Assembly: GCA_910587145.1 (NCBI GenBank)
Contig: CAJUMH010000006.1
Span: forward strand, 61,831 to 85,740
Length of the DNA: 23,910 nt
DNA from: an uncultured Ruthenibacterium sp.
Lineage (GTDB): Bacteria > Bacillota > Clostridia > Oscillospirales > Ruminococcaceae
Direction: 5' to 3'
The position numbers were made by a program, and so were the translations under genes. Each line of letters begins with the position of its first letter. The stretch's first letter is position 1. The notes under the pieces were generated by a model. That model was not told the DNA's origin and did not search any database. It was given only the letters and a program-made list of their open reading frames with translations. This document shows, piece by piece, positions 12,548 through 20,465 of this stretch.

Positions 12548-15082
12548 TTAGCCCCGCACGGCAAGATTTACAAGCTTGCCCGGCACATAGATCTCCTTGC
12601 AGATCGTCTTACCCGCAAGCTCCCGGGCCACATTGGGCTCGGCCTTCGCGGCCGCAATGGCGTCCTCCTTTGCAAGGTCTGCCGCCACCGTCATGCGCGC
12701 GCGCAGCTTGCCGTTCACCTGCACGGCGATCTCGATCGCTGCCTCCACACATTTTGCCTCATCGTATTCCGGCCATACGGTATGGGCAATCTGCCCGCCG
12801 AACGCGCATTGCTGCCACAGTTCCTCGGTGATGTGCGGCGCAAACGGGTTCAGCAGAACAAGCAACGTGCGCAGCTCGCCGCGCGTAACGGCTTTTTTCT
12901 CATAGATGTCGTTCAGCAGCGTCATCATCGCGGCAATGGCCGTGTTCATTTTCAGCGTCTCGATGTCTTCTGTCACCTTTTTGATGGTGCGGTGCATCGC
13001 GCCTTCCAGTGCGGCGGAATAGCCCTCGTCCTGTGTCAAAAGCCCGGCAAGGCCCCACACGCGCTCCAAAAAGCGGCGGCAGCCCTTGATGGAAGCGGTA
13101 TTCCACGGCGCGCTCTTTTCAAAATCGCCGATGAACATTTCGTACAGGCGCATCGTATCCGCGCCGTAATCGCGCACGATATCGTCCGGATTGACAACAT
13201 TCCCCAGCGATTTGGACATTTTTACGATGGGATGATCGGCCATCTCGCCGTATTTTTCCAAAAGCCACTGTTTTGCGCCGGCCTCGCCGCCGTGCTCGGC
13301 GCAAAGCTTTTGCTGTTCCTCGGCAGAAAGATTGGCATAGCTGTGTGGATTGAGGCCCAGGATCATGCCGTGGCTCGTGCGCTTTGCATACGGCTCGGCA
13401 TACGGCACCACGCCGATATCATACAGGAATTTATGCCAAAAGCGGCTGTACAAAAGATGCAGCGTCGTGTGCTCCATACCGCCGTTGTACCAATCCACCG
13501 GGCCCCAATATTTTACAGCCTCGGGGCTCACGAGCGCTTTGTCGTTGTGCGGATCCATATAGCGCAAAAAATACCACGACGAGCCCGCCCATTGGGGCAT
13601 GGTGTCCGTCTCGCGCCGGGCAGGGCCGCCGCAGCACGGGCAGGTGGTATTTACCCATTCGGTGTGGCGTGCCAGCGGGCTCTCGCCGCCCTCGCCCGGC
13701 TCGAAATCAATGATCTCGGGCAATTTCAGGGGCAGTTCGCTTTCGGGCAGCGGCTTCCAGCCGCAGGTCTCGCAGTAAACCATCGGGATCGGCTCGCCCC
13801 AATAGCGCTGACGGCTGAACACCCAATCGCGCAGCTTGAAGTTTGTCTGGCGGTGGCCCTTCCCCTGCTCTTCCAGCCAAGCAAACATTTTTTCCTTTGC
13901 CTCGTCCACGTGCAGGCCGTTCAAAAAGCCGGAATTCACAAGGATCCCCTCGGCGCAATCGGTATACGCTTCGTTTTCAATGTCGCCGCCGCTGACGACC
14001 TCGATGATGGGCAGGCCAAACACCTTGGCAAACTCGTAGTCGCGCTCGTCGTGCGCGGGCACGGCCATAATGGCGCCCGTACCGTAGGTGGCAAGCACAT
14101 AATCGGAAATAAAGATCGGCAGCTTTTCTCCGTTGACGGGATTGATCGCCTCCACGCCCGCAAGGCGCACGCCGGTTTTTTCTTTGTTCATCTCGGTGCG
14201 CTCAAAATCGGATTTGCGCGCGGCGGCATCCTGATAAGCGCGCACCTCGTCGGCATTCGTCAGCGCTTTGTTTTCAAGCCAGCCCTTCACAAGCGCATGC
14301 TCGGGGCTCAGCACCATATACGTTGCGCCAAACAGCGTATCGCAGCGCGTGGTGTAGATTTTGATCACTTCGCCCGTTGTGGCGGCAAAATCCACCTCGG
14401 CGCCATAGGAGCGGCCGATCCAGTTTTTCTGCTGGGTAGAAACGCGCTCAATATAATCCAGCCCGTCGAGGTCGTCGATGAGCCGGTCGGCATACGCCGT
14501 AATCTTCAGCATCCACTGGCTCTTGGTTTTGTGCACCACGGCGCTGCCGCAGCGCTCGCACACACCGTTTACCACTTCCTCGTTCGCCAGCACCACCTTG
14601 CAGCCCGTGCAGTAATTGACGCTCATTTCCTTTTTGTAGGCGAGGCCCTTTTTATACAGCTGCAAAAAGATCCACTGCGTCCATTTGTAGTATTCCGGAT
14701 CGGTGGTATTCACCTCGCGCGACCAGTCGAACGAAAGGCCAAGGCTTTTCAGCTGGCCCTTAAAGCGCTCGATGTTTTTCTTGGTTACGGTCTCCGGGTG
14801 GATGTGGTTCTGCATCGCAAAATTTTCGGTGGGCAGGCCGAACGCGTCCCATCCCATCGGATACAGCACATTGTAGCCCTGCAGCCGCTTTTTGCGCGCC
14901 ACAGCATCCAGCGCCGTATAGCTGCGCGGGTGGCCGACGTGCAGCCCCGCGCCGGAAGGGTACGGAAATTCCACCAGCCCGTAAAACTTGGGCTTTGTAA
15001 AATCCTGCGGCGCGGCAAATGTTTGCTCGTCTTCCCAGATCTTCTGCCATTTTGCTTCGATCTTTTGATAATCGTATTTCAT
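12548..15082 (-). CDS. leuS: Leucyl-tRNA synthetase
   Basis: LeuRS charges tRNA-Leu with leucine. The protein of about 844 aa has the class I signature GLHVGHP (HVGH at 48-51) and KMSKSLGN (near residue 620). The inserted CP1 editing domain shows TTRCDTLFGATYMV and GTGAIMAVPAHDERDYEF. Cysteine pairs CTGC/CERCG (about 159-181) and CETCG/CPCCG suggest zinc-binding knuckles. The tail VQVNGKLRARM leads into the C-terminal domain. Two starts are close: GTG at 15088 and ATG at 15082; the ATG is preferred because MKYDYQKIEAKWQ is the usual N-terminus, although its ribosome-binding site is weak. Length is in the family range. It follows rsfS by 142 bp. No T-box leader was recognised upstream. Confidence 0.97.
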   Translation of the reverse strand: MKYDYQKIEAKWQKIWEDEQTFAAPQDFTKPKFYGLVEFPYPSGAGLHVGHPRSYTALDAVARKKRLQGYNVLYPMGWDAFGLPTENFAMQNHIHPETVTKKNIERFKGQLKSLGLSFDWSREVNTTDPEYYKWTQWIFLQLYKKGLAYKKEMSVNYCTGCKVVLANEEVVNGVCERCGSAVVHKTKSQWMLKITAYADRLIDDLDGLDYIERVSTQQKNWIGRSYGAEVDFAATTGEVIKIYTTRCDTLFGATYMVLSPEHALVKGWLENKALTNADEVRAYQDAAARKSDFERTEMNKEKTGVRLAGVEAINPVNGEKLPIFISDYVLATYGTGAIMAVPAHDERDYEFAKVFGLPIIEVVSGGDIENEAYTDCAEGILVNSGFLNGLHVDEAKEKMFAWLEEQGKGHRQTNFKLRDWVFSRQRYWGEPIPMVYCETCGWKPLPESELPLKLPEIIDFEPGEGGESPLARHTEWVNTTCPCCGGPARRETDTMPQWAGSSWYFLRYMDPHNDKALVSPEAVKYWGPVDWYNGGMEHTTLHLLYSRFWHKFLYDIGVVPYAEPYAKRTSHGMILGLNPHSYANLSAEEQQKLCAEHGGEAGAKQWLLEKYGEMADHPIVKMSKSLGNVVNPDDIVRDYGADTMRLYEMFIGDFEKSAPWNTASIKGCRRFLERVWGLAGLLTQDEGYSAALEGAMHRTIKKVTEDIETLKMNTAIAAMMTLLNDIYEKKAVTRGELRTLLVLLNPFAPHITEELWQQCAFGGQIAHTVWPEYDEAKCVEAAIEIAVQVNGKLRARMTVAADLAKEDAIAAAKAEPNVARELAGKTICKEIYVPGKLVNLAVRG

Positions 15083-15210
15083 CTTCACTCACATCCAAAA
15101 ATTTTTTATCGGTTTCAAGGCTGTCGTCCAAAGGAGCAAGCTGCCGCGTATTTTAAAAAAGCCCGCGAAAAAAGCCCCTTCGATGCCGGATGCCCGAACA
15201 TCGCCTGTGC

Positions 15211-15224
15211 GGGGGGGGGGGGGG
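15211..15224. repeat. 14-G homopolymer
   Basis: Fourteen consecutive G residues on the plus strand (C on the transcribed minus strand) directly abut the rsfS stop codon (15225-15227). The tract lies in the leader or spacer between rsfS and leuS and outside both coding regions. Confidence 0.95.
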
Positions 15225-15587
15225 TCAGGTTTCGTCCGGAGCAGGCAGCTCCAGCGGAACGTCGTCGCCGTCTGCCCACAGATGGTCGAGATCGTAATAA
15301 TCACGCGCGTCGGGGCTAAACACATGGACAATCACATTGCCGTAATCCAGAATAAACCAGTTCTGCGTCTGGAAGCCCTCGGTGCGCAGCGGCGCGGCGC
15401 CTTTTTCTTTAAACTGAAATTCTACTTCCTCGGCAAGGCTCTTCACATGGGTGGAAGAGGTGCCGCTGGCAATGACAAAATAATCTGCCAGGACGGTCAA
15501 ATCCCGCACCTTCAGCATCTTTACGCGCGTCGCTTTTTTGCTGTCGAGCAGCAGCGCGATCTGCATCGCCAATTCCTTTGATTCCAT
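15225..15587 (-). CDS. rsfS: Ribosomal silencing factor RsfS
   Basis: RsfS binds ribosomal protein uL14 on the 50S subunit and blocks subunit joining in slow growth. The 120-aa protein starts with an ESKELAMQIALLLDSKKA helix. It contains the family hallmarks VRDLTVLADYFVIASGTSSTHV, EEVEFQFKEKG, the FQTQNWFILDYGNVIVHVF core and the DLDHLWADG end. The ATG has GGGAG at 8-bp spacing. It lies 170 bp after the LCP gene and ahead of leuS on the same strand, a gene order common in Clostridia. Confidence 0.97.
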   Translation of the reverse strand: MESKELAMQIALLLDSKKATRVKMLKVRDLTVLADYFVIASGTSSTHVKSLAEEVEFQFKEKGAAPLRTEGFQTQNWFILDYGNVIVHVFSPDARDYYDLDHLWADGDDVPLELPAPDET

Positions 15588-15757
15588 CGGATCACTCCCT
15601 CGTTTTAATTTGATTCGTTTCTGTCTGCTCCAAAGCCGCCCGGCACGGCGCGCCCAAACGGCGTTTGCACGGCCAAAGCCGGCGGGCCGTCGTCTTCAGC
15701 GGCGGCAAAGCGCCCGGCCGCAAAGCGATCCCCGCCGGTTTTGCACGGGCGTTTTGG

Positions 15758-17173
15758 CTATGCGCCCGTCTCCGGCTGGGCGGCCGCGGCCTGCGCGGCA
15801 TCCTGCGGCGCGCCCACATCGCCGCCGCCCGCGGCGTCCACCTCGCCCATGCGGCGCACCTCCGCACCGATCACCTCGCTGCGCACGGGCCAATCCGGTG
15901 TGCCGATCTGCGAAGCGGAAATGGGCTCGCTCGCTGGGCGCAGATACGCGTTCAAAAATTCTGCCGTCTCCTGCTTTGCGCACACCATCACATCCATGCC
16001 GTTATACAGCTCGCCGCGCGCCACGGGCAGGCGCCCGATGGTGATGTTTGCGCTGGGGATCGTGAGCACGCTCATGCCAAGCTGCACCAGCTCTACAAAA
16101 TTCAAGCTTGTATTGATATAGTATTCCACCACAGGCGTCAGCTTGATGATATCGCCCACGGTTGCCGTGCGCACGCGGCGAAACAGCGCCGAATAGAAAT
16201 ACTGCTGATTTGCCAGGCGGTCGATATCGCCGCGCGGCGTGGCGCTGGCATCCTTGCGCTGACGCAGGAAAAATTCGCACGCGTTCCCGTCCAGAGTGCG
16301 CCAGCCCTGTTCCAACCGGCTGCCGCCATACTCCATCGAAACCGGAATATACACCTCGATGCCGCCGAATCGATCCACAATCTCGCGCAGCGAATCCATA
16401 TCGATCGTCACATAATTTTCAATGGGCAGGCCGAACGTTCCGGTAATATACTGCGCCAGAGTGTTTACGCGGTTTTCGGTATCGGCGGAATTGGCAAAAA
16501 TGCCGTTGATCTTACCCGCACTGCCGCCGATCTCTCCCACCAGCGTATCGCGCGGGATCTGCAGCATCATCATGGAGTGCGCGGCGCCATCCACCCGAAC
16601 ATACAGGATCATATCCGTCTGGCCGATGGGGTCGCGCTGCACCGCGTCCTCGCTGCTGTAATCGATGCCGAGCACAAGGATATTCATGGTGCCGGTCAGT
16701 TCCTCCGGCACAAGATCCTCTGTACCGCTCTGCGCAGGCTTCAGCTGCCCCATTTCGCCCACATTGAACAGATTGCTGACGTACCAGTACAGGCCGCCAA
16801 ACGAGATGCCGAGCACAAGCAGGATACACAGCAGCACCTTGAGGAAGGTTCTTCCCGCGCTTCTTCGTTTTTTGCGCCGGCGCGTTCCCGTGCGCCGCTG
16901 CGCCTCGGAAGGATACTGCGGCGCAGATGTCCTGCGCACCGCGCCGGCAGAACGGGATGCGCCGTACACAGTGCCCGCTGCGCTGCGGCTCCCGCCGCCC
17001 CGGCGGGCTGCCGAGGCGCTGCGCGTGACGGCCGTTTGGGACGAATGGCCCTGTACCGGGGGGCGCTGTGCGTCCCCGCGCGCTGTGCCTGCCGCTCTGC
17101 CCGCAGACATATGCCGTCCTGCCGGACGGGCGCGGGATGTATCAATATGGCGAGGGCTCGTCTGTCTGCTCAA
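15758..17173 (-). CDS. LytR-CpsA-Psr (LCP) family cell-wall glycopolymer transferase
   Basis: LCP enzymes move lipid-linked anionic polymers onto peptidoglycan outside the membrane. The protein has 471 aa from the TTG chosen here. A long basic, Ser/Arg/Ala-rich cytoplasmic segment (about 1-108) is followed by one transmembrane helix (about 110-132) and the LCP domain. Conserved residues are seen in GQTDMILYVRVD (D187), QIPRDT (R208, D209), GGSAGKIN, FGLPIENYVTID and the RGDIDRLANQQ block. The tail is Ala/Gly-rich. The TTG is picked because GGAGG lies 8 bp before it; that same GGAGG is inside the frame if an earlier TTG is used. It follows a truncated LCP copy by about 30 bp. Confidence 0.93.
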   Translation of the reverse strand: MSRQTSPRHIDTSRARPAGRHMSAGRAAGTARGDAQRPPVQGHSSQTAVTRSASAARRGGGSRSAAGTVYGASRSAGAVRRTSAPQYPSEAQRRTGTRRRKKRRSAGRTFLKVLLCILLVLGISFGGLYWYVSNLFNVGEMGQLKPAQSGTEDLVPEELTGTMNILVLGIDYSSEDAVQRDPIGQTDMILYVRVDGAAHSMMMLQIPRDTLVGEIGGSAGKINGIFANSADTENRVNTLAQYITGTFGLPIENYVTIDMDSLREIVDRFGGIEVYIPVSMEYGGSRLEQGWRTLDGNACEFFLRQRKDASATPRGDIDRLANQQYFYSALFRRVRTATVGDIIKLTPVVEYYINTSLNFVELVQLGMSVLTIPSANITIGRLPVARGELYNGMDVMVCAKQETAEFLNAYLRPASEPISASQIGTPDWPVRSEVIGAEVRRMGEVDAAGGGDVGAPQDAAQAAAAQPETGA

Positions 17174-17181
17174 ATCGTATA

Positions 17182-17186
17182 CCTCC
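17182..17186 (-). promoter_or_regulatory. Ribosome-binding site deciding the LCP start
   Basis: GGAGG stands 8 nt before the TTG at 17171-17173 (MSRQTSP...). The frame's earlier TTG at 17186-17188 overlaps this site and is unlikely to be used. Confidence 0.65.
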
Positions 17187-17203
17187 AAAATGGGGCGGTA
17201 GTC

Positions 17204-17938
17204 TTACCAGAAATCCGGCGGCGCACCGTCGCCTGTATTTTCCACATCGCCCATCGTGCTCATCTCCGCGTCCGCCGCACCGCCGGATGTCGGCCAGTGG
17301 GGCGTACCAAGATCCGACGCCGTCAAGGGCTGATCGGCCGGGCGGAAATATTCGTTCAGCAGCACCGCCGTTTCTTCCTTGTCCAATACCACCGGCAATG
17401 CGCCGTCTTTGAGCCCGCCGTCATAGTAGCGCTCGTCCGTTCCGTATACGGGAACGCGCCCGACACTGATGCCGGAGGAATCCATCCGGCTCACCTCGAT
17501 GGCAATGTTCATCAGATCCGGCAGGGAAATATCCGTGCGTATATAGTACTCCGCCACGGGCAGCAGCTTAATGATATCGCCCACCGAGGCCGTTTTCAGG
17601 CGGCGGAACAGCCCTGCGTAAAACTGCCGCCGCATTACAAGACGGTCCAGATCGCCGCGTATGAGCCCCTGCCGATAGCGCAAAAAGAATTCGCACTCGC
17701 GGCCCATCAGCTTGTGCCGGCCCTGCAGCAGCTCTCCCTCCAGCGCGCCGCTTTTCGGATTATAATCCCGCATATCCTGCGGCACATAAACCGCTACGCC
17801 GTCGAACGCATCCACCATATCGCGCAGCGCCTCAAGGTCGATGGTAATATAATCGTCGATCGGCAGGCCGAAATTTTGCTCGGTATAGCGCTTCACCGCG
17901 CCAAGGCCGTTGCCCGCGTCCACATTGGCAGCAAGATC
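17204..17938 (-). pseudogene. N-terminally truncated LCP-family gene
   Basis: The reading frame from 17938 to 17204 encodes about 244 residues that align by eye with the C-terminal half of the intact LCP protein next door. It begins DLAANVDAGNGLGAV and includes NFGLPIDDYITIDLEALRD, ECEFFLRYRQG, RGDLDRLVMRRQ and the ending TASDLGTPHWP. Missing are the cytoplasmic tail, the membrane helix and the first half of the catalytic domain with the TD and PRD motifs, roughly 225 residues. An in-frame TAG (17939-17941) precedes it, and the yqeK stop lies only 26 bp beyond. A GTG at 17921-17923 could start a 239-aa product, but without a good ribosome-binding site. The rest of the frame is intact. Most likely a deletion remnant of a tandem duplicate. 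Confidence 0.85.
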
Positions 17939-17967
17939 CTATTGCCGTTCGTTGCTGCGCCTCGCTT

Positions 17968-18549
17968 CTATCTGCCGCTGCCGTAGTACTGGGCGCGCTG
18001 TTCGGCATACGCCTGCAGCGTCGCCTCGTCCACGGGCTTGCCCGCGGCCTTGAGCCATCCGATCGAAAGGCCCAGGCCCTCGATGCAGGCACGGTCCAGA
18101 TCCTCCAGCGCGTGTTTGCGCAGCTGCGGCGCTTCGGGATATGTGCGTTCCTCGCTGGCCATATCGGCCAGATAGATGATCTTATCCAGCTGCGTCATCC
18201 CGGCCTTGCCCGTGGTATGGCAGCGGATCGCGGATAAGATCTCGGGGTCGTCCACGCCGTATTCCGTCTGCGCAAGGATGGCTGCCGCCACGCCGTGCCA
18301 CACCGGGAAGGGGCGCTGCGTCACGTTTTCCGCTATTATAGCATTTTCTGTAAATATCTGCAACAGTCTATCGCGCGCAAGTTCCTTTGCAATGTCGTGC
18401 AGCAGCGCGGCAAGCGCCGCCCGCTCCTCGTTTGCGCCGTGCGCGCGCGCCAGCTTTACCGCCAGTCTGCGCACATTGCAGGTGTGCTCATAGCGCTTGT
18501 GAGAAAGGTTTTTCTTTGCGAGGCGTTTTGCCTCTTCCGCCGTGATCAT
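17968..18549 (-). CDS. yqeK: YqeK-type HD-domain hydrolase (Ap4A hydrolase)
   Basis: YqeK proteins are metal-dependent HD-domain hydrolases; characterised members split diadenosine tetraphosphate into two ADP. The 193-aa product has the HD ligands H22 (RYEHTCNV), H51-D52 (LLHDIAKE), H85 (WHG), H111 (RCHTTG) and D122 or D129 (LDKIIYLADMASEERTYP). The sequence ends QYYGSGR. The ATG start gives the usual MITAEEAKRLAKKNL-type N-terminus; nearby GGGCAAGGG is a moderate ribosome-binding signal. It follows nadD by 105 bp, the normal order. Its stop codon sits 26 bp from the breakpoint of the truncated LCP gene. Confidence 0.94.
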   Translation of the reverse strand: MITAEEAKRLAKKNLSHKRYEHTCNVRRLAVKLARAHGANEERAALAALLHDIAKELARDRLLQIFTENAIIAENVTQRPFPVWHGVAAAILAQTEYGVDDPEILSAIRCHTTGKAGMTQLDKIIYLADMASEERTYPEAPQLRKHALEDLDRACIEGLGLSIGWLKAAGKPVDEATLQAYAEQRAQYYGSGR

Positions 18550-18654
18550 TGCCCTTGCCCGCCCTTCTGTCTGGCATATTTCGCCGTTTTAAAACGCAAA
18601 ATTTTTAAGCGGATGCGCAAAAACGGATTCTTCCCGCGGCCCGCGGCCCTCTTC

Positions 18655-19290
18655 TCAGGGCGTTTTGTCCTTTGCCGCGCCGCCCTGCTGCCGGTACAGG
18701 CCGTGCGCCGCAATATAATCCGCAACGCTTGGCGGCACCAGCGCGTCGATCGGCTCGCCGCACGCAATTTTACTGCGGACTTCGGTGGAAGAAAGCGGAA
18801 GCACCGCCGCCTTTACAAACAGCACGCTGCCGCCTTCGGCGCGAAGCGTATCGGCAAACGCGCGCATGGGCGCTTCGTCCTCCCCGGCGCGCACATGCGC
18901 CACAATCACCAAACGGCGCAGCAGCTCCTTGTAGCCTACCCAATTGCGGAACCACAGCAGCATATCGCTTCCCATGGGGAAATACAGCTGCGCGCCGGGA
19001 TAGCGCTCGTTCATGGCGCGCACGGTATCGACGGTATAGCTTTTGCCCGCGCGGCGGATCTCGGTATCGTCTATGATAAGATGGCCGCACAGCGGGCAAA
19101 AGCATTCGCACATCGCGGCCCGGTGCCGCGCCGCGGTTTCTCCCGCGCGCTTATGCGGCGGCGTTCCGGCGGGCTCGACAATCACCAGATCCGGCTGCAC
19201 CGTTTCGATCGCACCGGAAAGCAGCGTCATATGCCCATTGTGCGGCGGATCGAACGTGCCGCCGAATAAAATGATCTTTTTATGCTCCAC
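18655..19290 (-). CDS. nadD: Nicotinate-nucleotide adenylyltransferase
   Basis: NadD joins ATP and nicotinate mononucleotide to give deamido-NAD in NAD synthesis. The 211-aa protein has ILFGGTFDPPHNGH (7-20, with the nucleotidyl-transfer HNGH motif), PAGTPPHK (40-47), a GSDM segment (107-110) and the closing signature LPLSSTEVRSKI (165-176). The frame continues upstream, but GTG at 19288-19290 has GAGGGGG at 8-bp spacing and places the start right before the Rossmann strand, so GTG is chosen. It follows yhbY after a 162-bp gap that carries an open but startless frame. Confidence 0.95.
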   Translation of the reverse strand: MEHKKIILFGGTFDPPHNGHMTLLSGAIETVQPDLVIVEPAGTPPHKRAGETAARHRAAMCECFCPLCGHLIIDDTEIRRAGKSYTVDTVRAMNERYPGAQLYFPMGSDMLLWFRNWVGYKELLRRLVIVAHVRAGEDEAPMRAFADTLRAEGGSVLFVKAAVLPLSSTEVRSKIACGEPIDALVPPSVADYIAAHGLYRQQGGAAKDKTP

Positions 19291-19298
19291 GGCGTTTT

Positions 19299-19305
19299 CC
19301 CCCTC
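19299..19305 (-). promoter_or_regulatory. Ribosome-binding site deciding the nadD start
   Basis: GAGGGGG is 8 nt before the GTG at 19288-19290, supporting a GTG start over upstream ATG options in the same frame. Confidence 0.7.
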
Positions 19306-19310
19306 AGGCA

Positions 19311-19452
19311 TGCCTCTTTTCGGCCATATCCTGCAAAAACGAAAGCAGCGTTTCCACCGCCGCGTGCAGCGGAAAGGAAAGCCGATACTCCCTGCACAGG
19401 GCCTGCGCAAAAGCGCAGGCGCGGCAGGCAGCCGGCCCGCAAAGGAGCCTGT
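19311..19452 (-). other. Gap between yhbY and nadD with a startless coding-like frame
   Basis: A minus-strand frame runs open for about 64 codons from inside the 3' end of yhbY (another frame) and stops with TGA near 19304. Its end reads ...YRLSFPLHAAVETLLSFLQDMAEKRHA when joined, with codon choice similar to neighbouring genes, yet it has no ATG, GTG or TTG near its beginning. It may be a remnant of a deleted small gene or chance. I cannot assign a family. Confidence 0.25.
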
Positions 19453-19749
19453 TTATTTGAGCAGCGCGGCGTACTTGCTCTCTTTTGGCTTTTGTTTATA
19501 CAAAACAAATTTGGAGCCGATGGCCTGCACGCACTCGCTGCCCGTCCGTTCGGCGAGCAGTTCGGCGGCCTCGCGCGTGGTATAGGGGCTGTTTTCCAGC
19601 ACCTTCATTTTAATGAGCTCGCGCGCGGCAAGACAATCGGCCGTGCTTTGAACGAGCGCATCGTCAATTTCGCCCTTGCCCACCTGGAACACAACGGCAA
19701 GTCCGTTCGACTGTGCGCGCAGGATCGCGCGCTGTTTGCTTGTCAGCAT
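19453..19749 (-). CDS. yhbY: YhbY-family CRM-domain RNA-binding protein
   Basis: This 98-aa protein is a single CRM domain linked to assembly of the large ribosomal subunit. It starts MLTSKQRAILRAQSNGLAVVFQVGKG, with the family GxxG-type loop in VGKG. It continues with a long helix (DALVQSTADCLAARELIKMKVLENS) and closes with the VQAIGSKFVLYKQK strand block. Length is standard. The ATG has AGAGGG at 7-bp spacing. It lies 47 bp after rdgB and ahead of nadD on the same strand. Confidence 0.95.
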   Translation of the reverse strand: MLTSKQRAILRAQSNGLAVVFQVGKGEIDDALVQSTADCLAARELIKMKVLENSPYTTREAAELLAERTGSECVQAIGSKFVLYKQKPKESKYAALLK

Positions 19750-19796
19750 AGTATAGCCCTCTTTTGTATCAGATTTGTATCGCGCCCCGGTACATC

Positions 19797-20465
19797 CTAC
19801 GCCTCGCCCGACGCCATGCCGGCAGCGCCTTCCCCGGCCAAAAACGCCTCCAGCATTTGTTCCATCTGCGCCATGGCGCGGCCGCGGTGGCTGATGGCGT
19901 CCTTCTCCCCGGCGGAAAGTTCGGCATACGAGCGTCCCTGCGTGTTCTGCACCGTATCCTCCCTGCCGGGAACGCCGACCCTGTCCGGGATGAACAGCGG
20001 ATCGTAGCCAAAGCCGTTCTCGCCCTTGCGCACAAAGCCGATGCGCCCGGGGCAGACGCCCTCAAACGAGGCGCAGCGCCCGTCGGGCAGGCACACGCAC
20101 ACGCTGCTTACAAACCGCGCGCCGCGCGCCGCCTCGGGCACATCCGCCATCGCAATGAGCAGCTTATCGTTGTTTGCCTCGTCGTCTCCGTGCCGGCCGC
20201 AGTAGCGCGCCGAATGCACGCCCGGCGCACCGCCCAGCGCATCGACACAAAGGCCGGAATCATCCGCGACGGTGGGCCTGCCCGCCGCCTCGCAGATGGC
20301 CCGCGCCTTGATGCGCGCGTTTTCGGCAAAGGTCTCGCCGGTTTCCTCGGGCTCCAGCGCAAGGCCCGCCTCGCGCTGGCTTTGCACCGTGTGGCCCATG
20401 CGCTCCAAAATGCGGCGCAGCTCGGCCATCTTGCCGGGGTTATTGGTGGCGGCAATAAAATTCAT
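19797..20465 (-). CDS. rdgB: RdgB/HAM1 XTP/dITP diphosphatase
   Basis: This enzyme hydrolyses ITP, dITP and XTP to monophosphates, keeping damaged purines out of nucleic acids. The 222-aa protein has the opening ATNNPGK (6-12), GETFAENARIKA (43-54), the catalytic VADDSGL (66-72) and GGAPGVHSARY. These are followed by GENGFGYDPLF and SHRGRAM. About 25 Gly/Ala-rich residues extend the C-terminus slightly. Its ATG overlaps the ftsY stop as ATGA, with AAAGGAG 5 bp upstream inside ftsY, so translation is probably coupled. Confidence 0.97.
   Translation of the reverse strand: MNFIAATNNPGKMAELRRILERMGHTVQSQREAGLALEPEETGETFAENARIKARAICEAAGRPTVADDSGLCVDALGGAPGVHSARYCGRHGDDEANNDKLLIAMADVPEAARGARFVSSVCVCLPDGRCASFEGVCPGRIGFVRKGENGFGYDPLFIPDRVGVPGREDTVQNTQGRSYAELSAGEKDAISHRGRAMAQMEQMLEAFLAGEGAAGMASGEA

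Noticed and set aside
15089..15224. T-box leader for leuS
   Set aside because: I could not find the conserved T-box sequence, a specifier stem or an antiterminator/terminator pair in the spacer.
12536..15319. A plus-strand open frame of more than 900 codons opposite leuS
   Set aside because: It is the antisense of an unmistakable leuS. It has His/Arg/Ala-rich low-information content, and long antisense frames are expected at this GC content.
15665..17986. A plus-strand open frame of more than 770 codons across the LCP genes
   Set aside because: It is a shadow of the minus-strand LCP genes with no ribosome-binding site and no recognisable domain.
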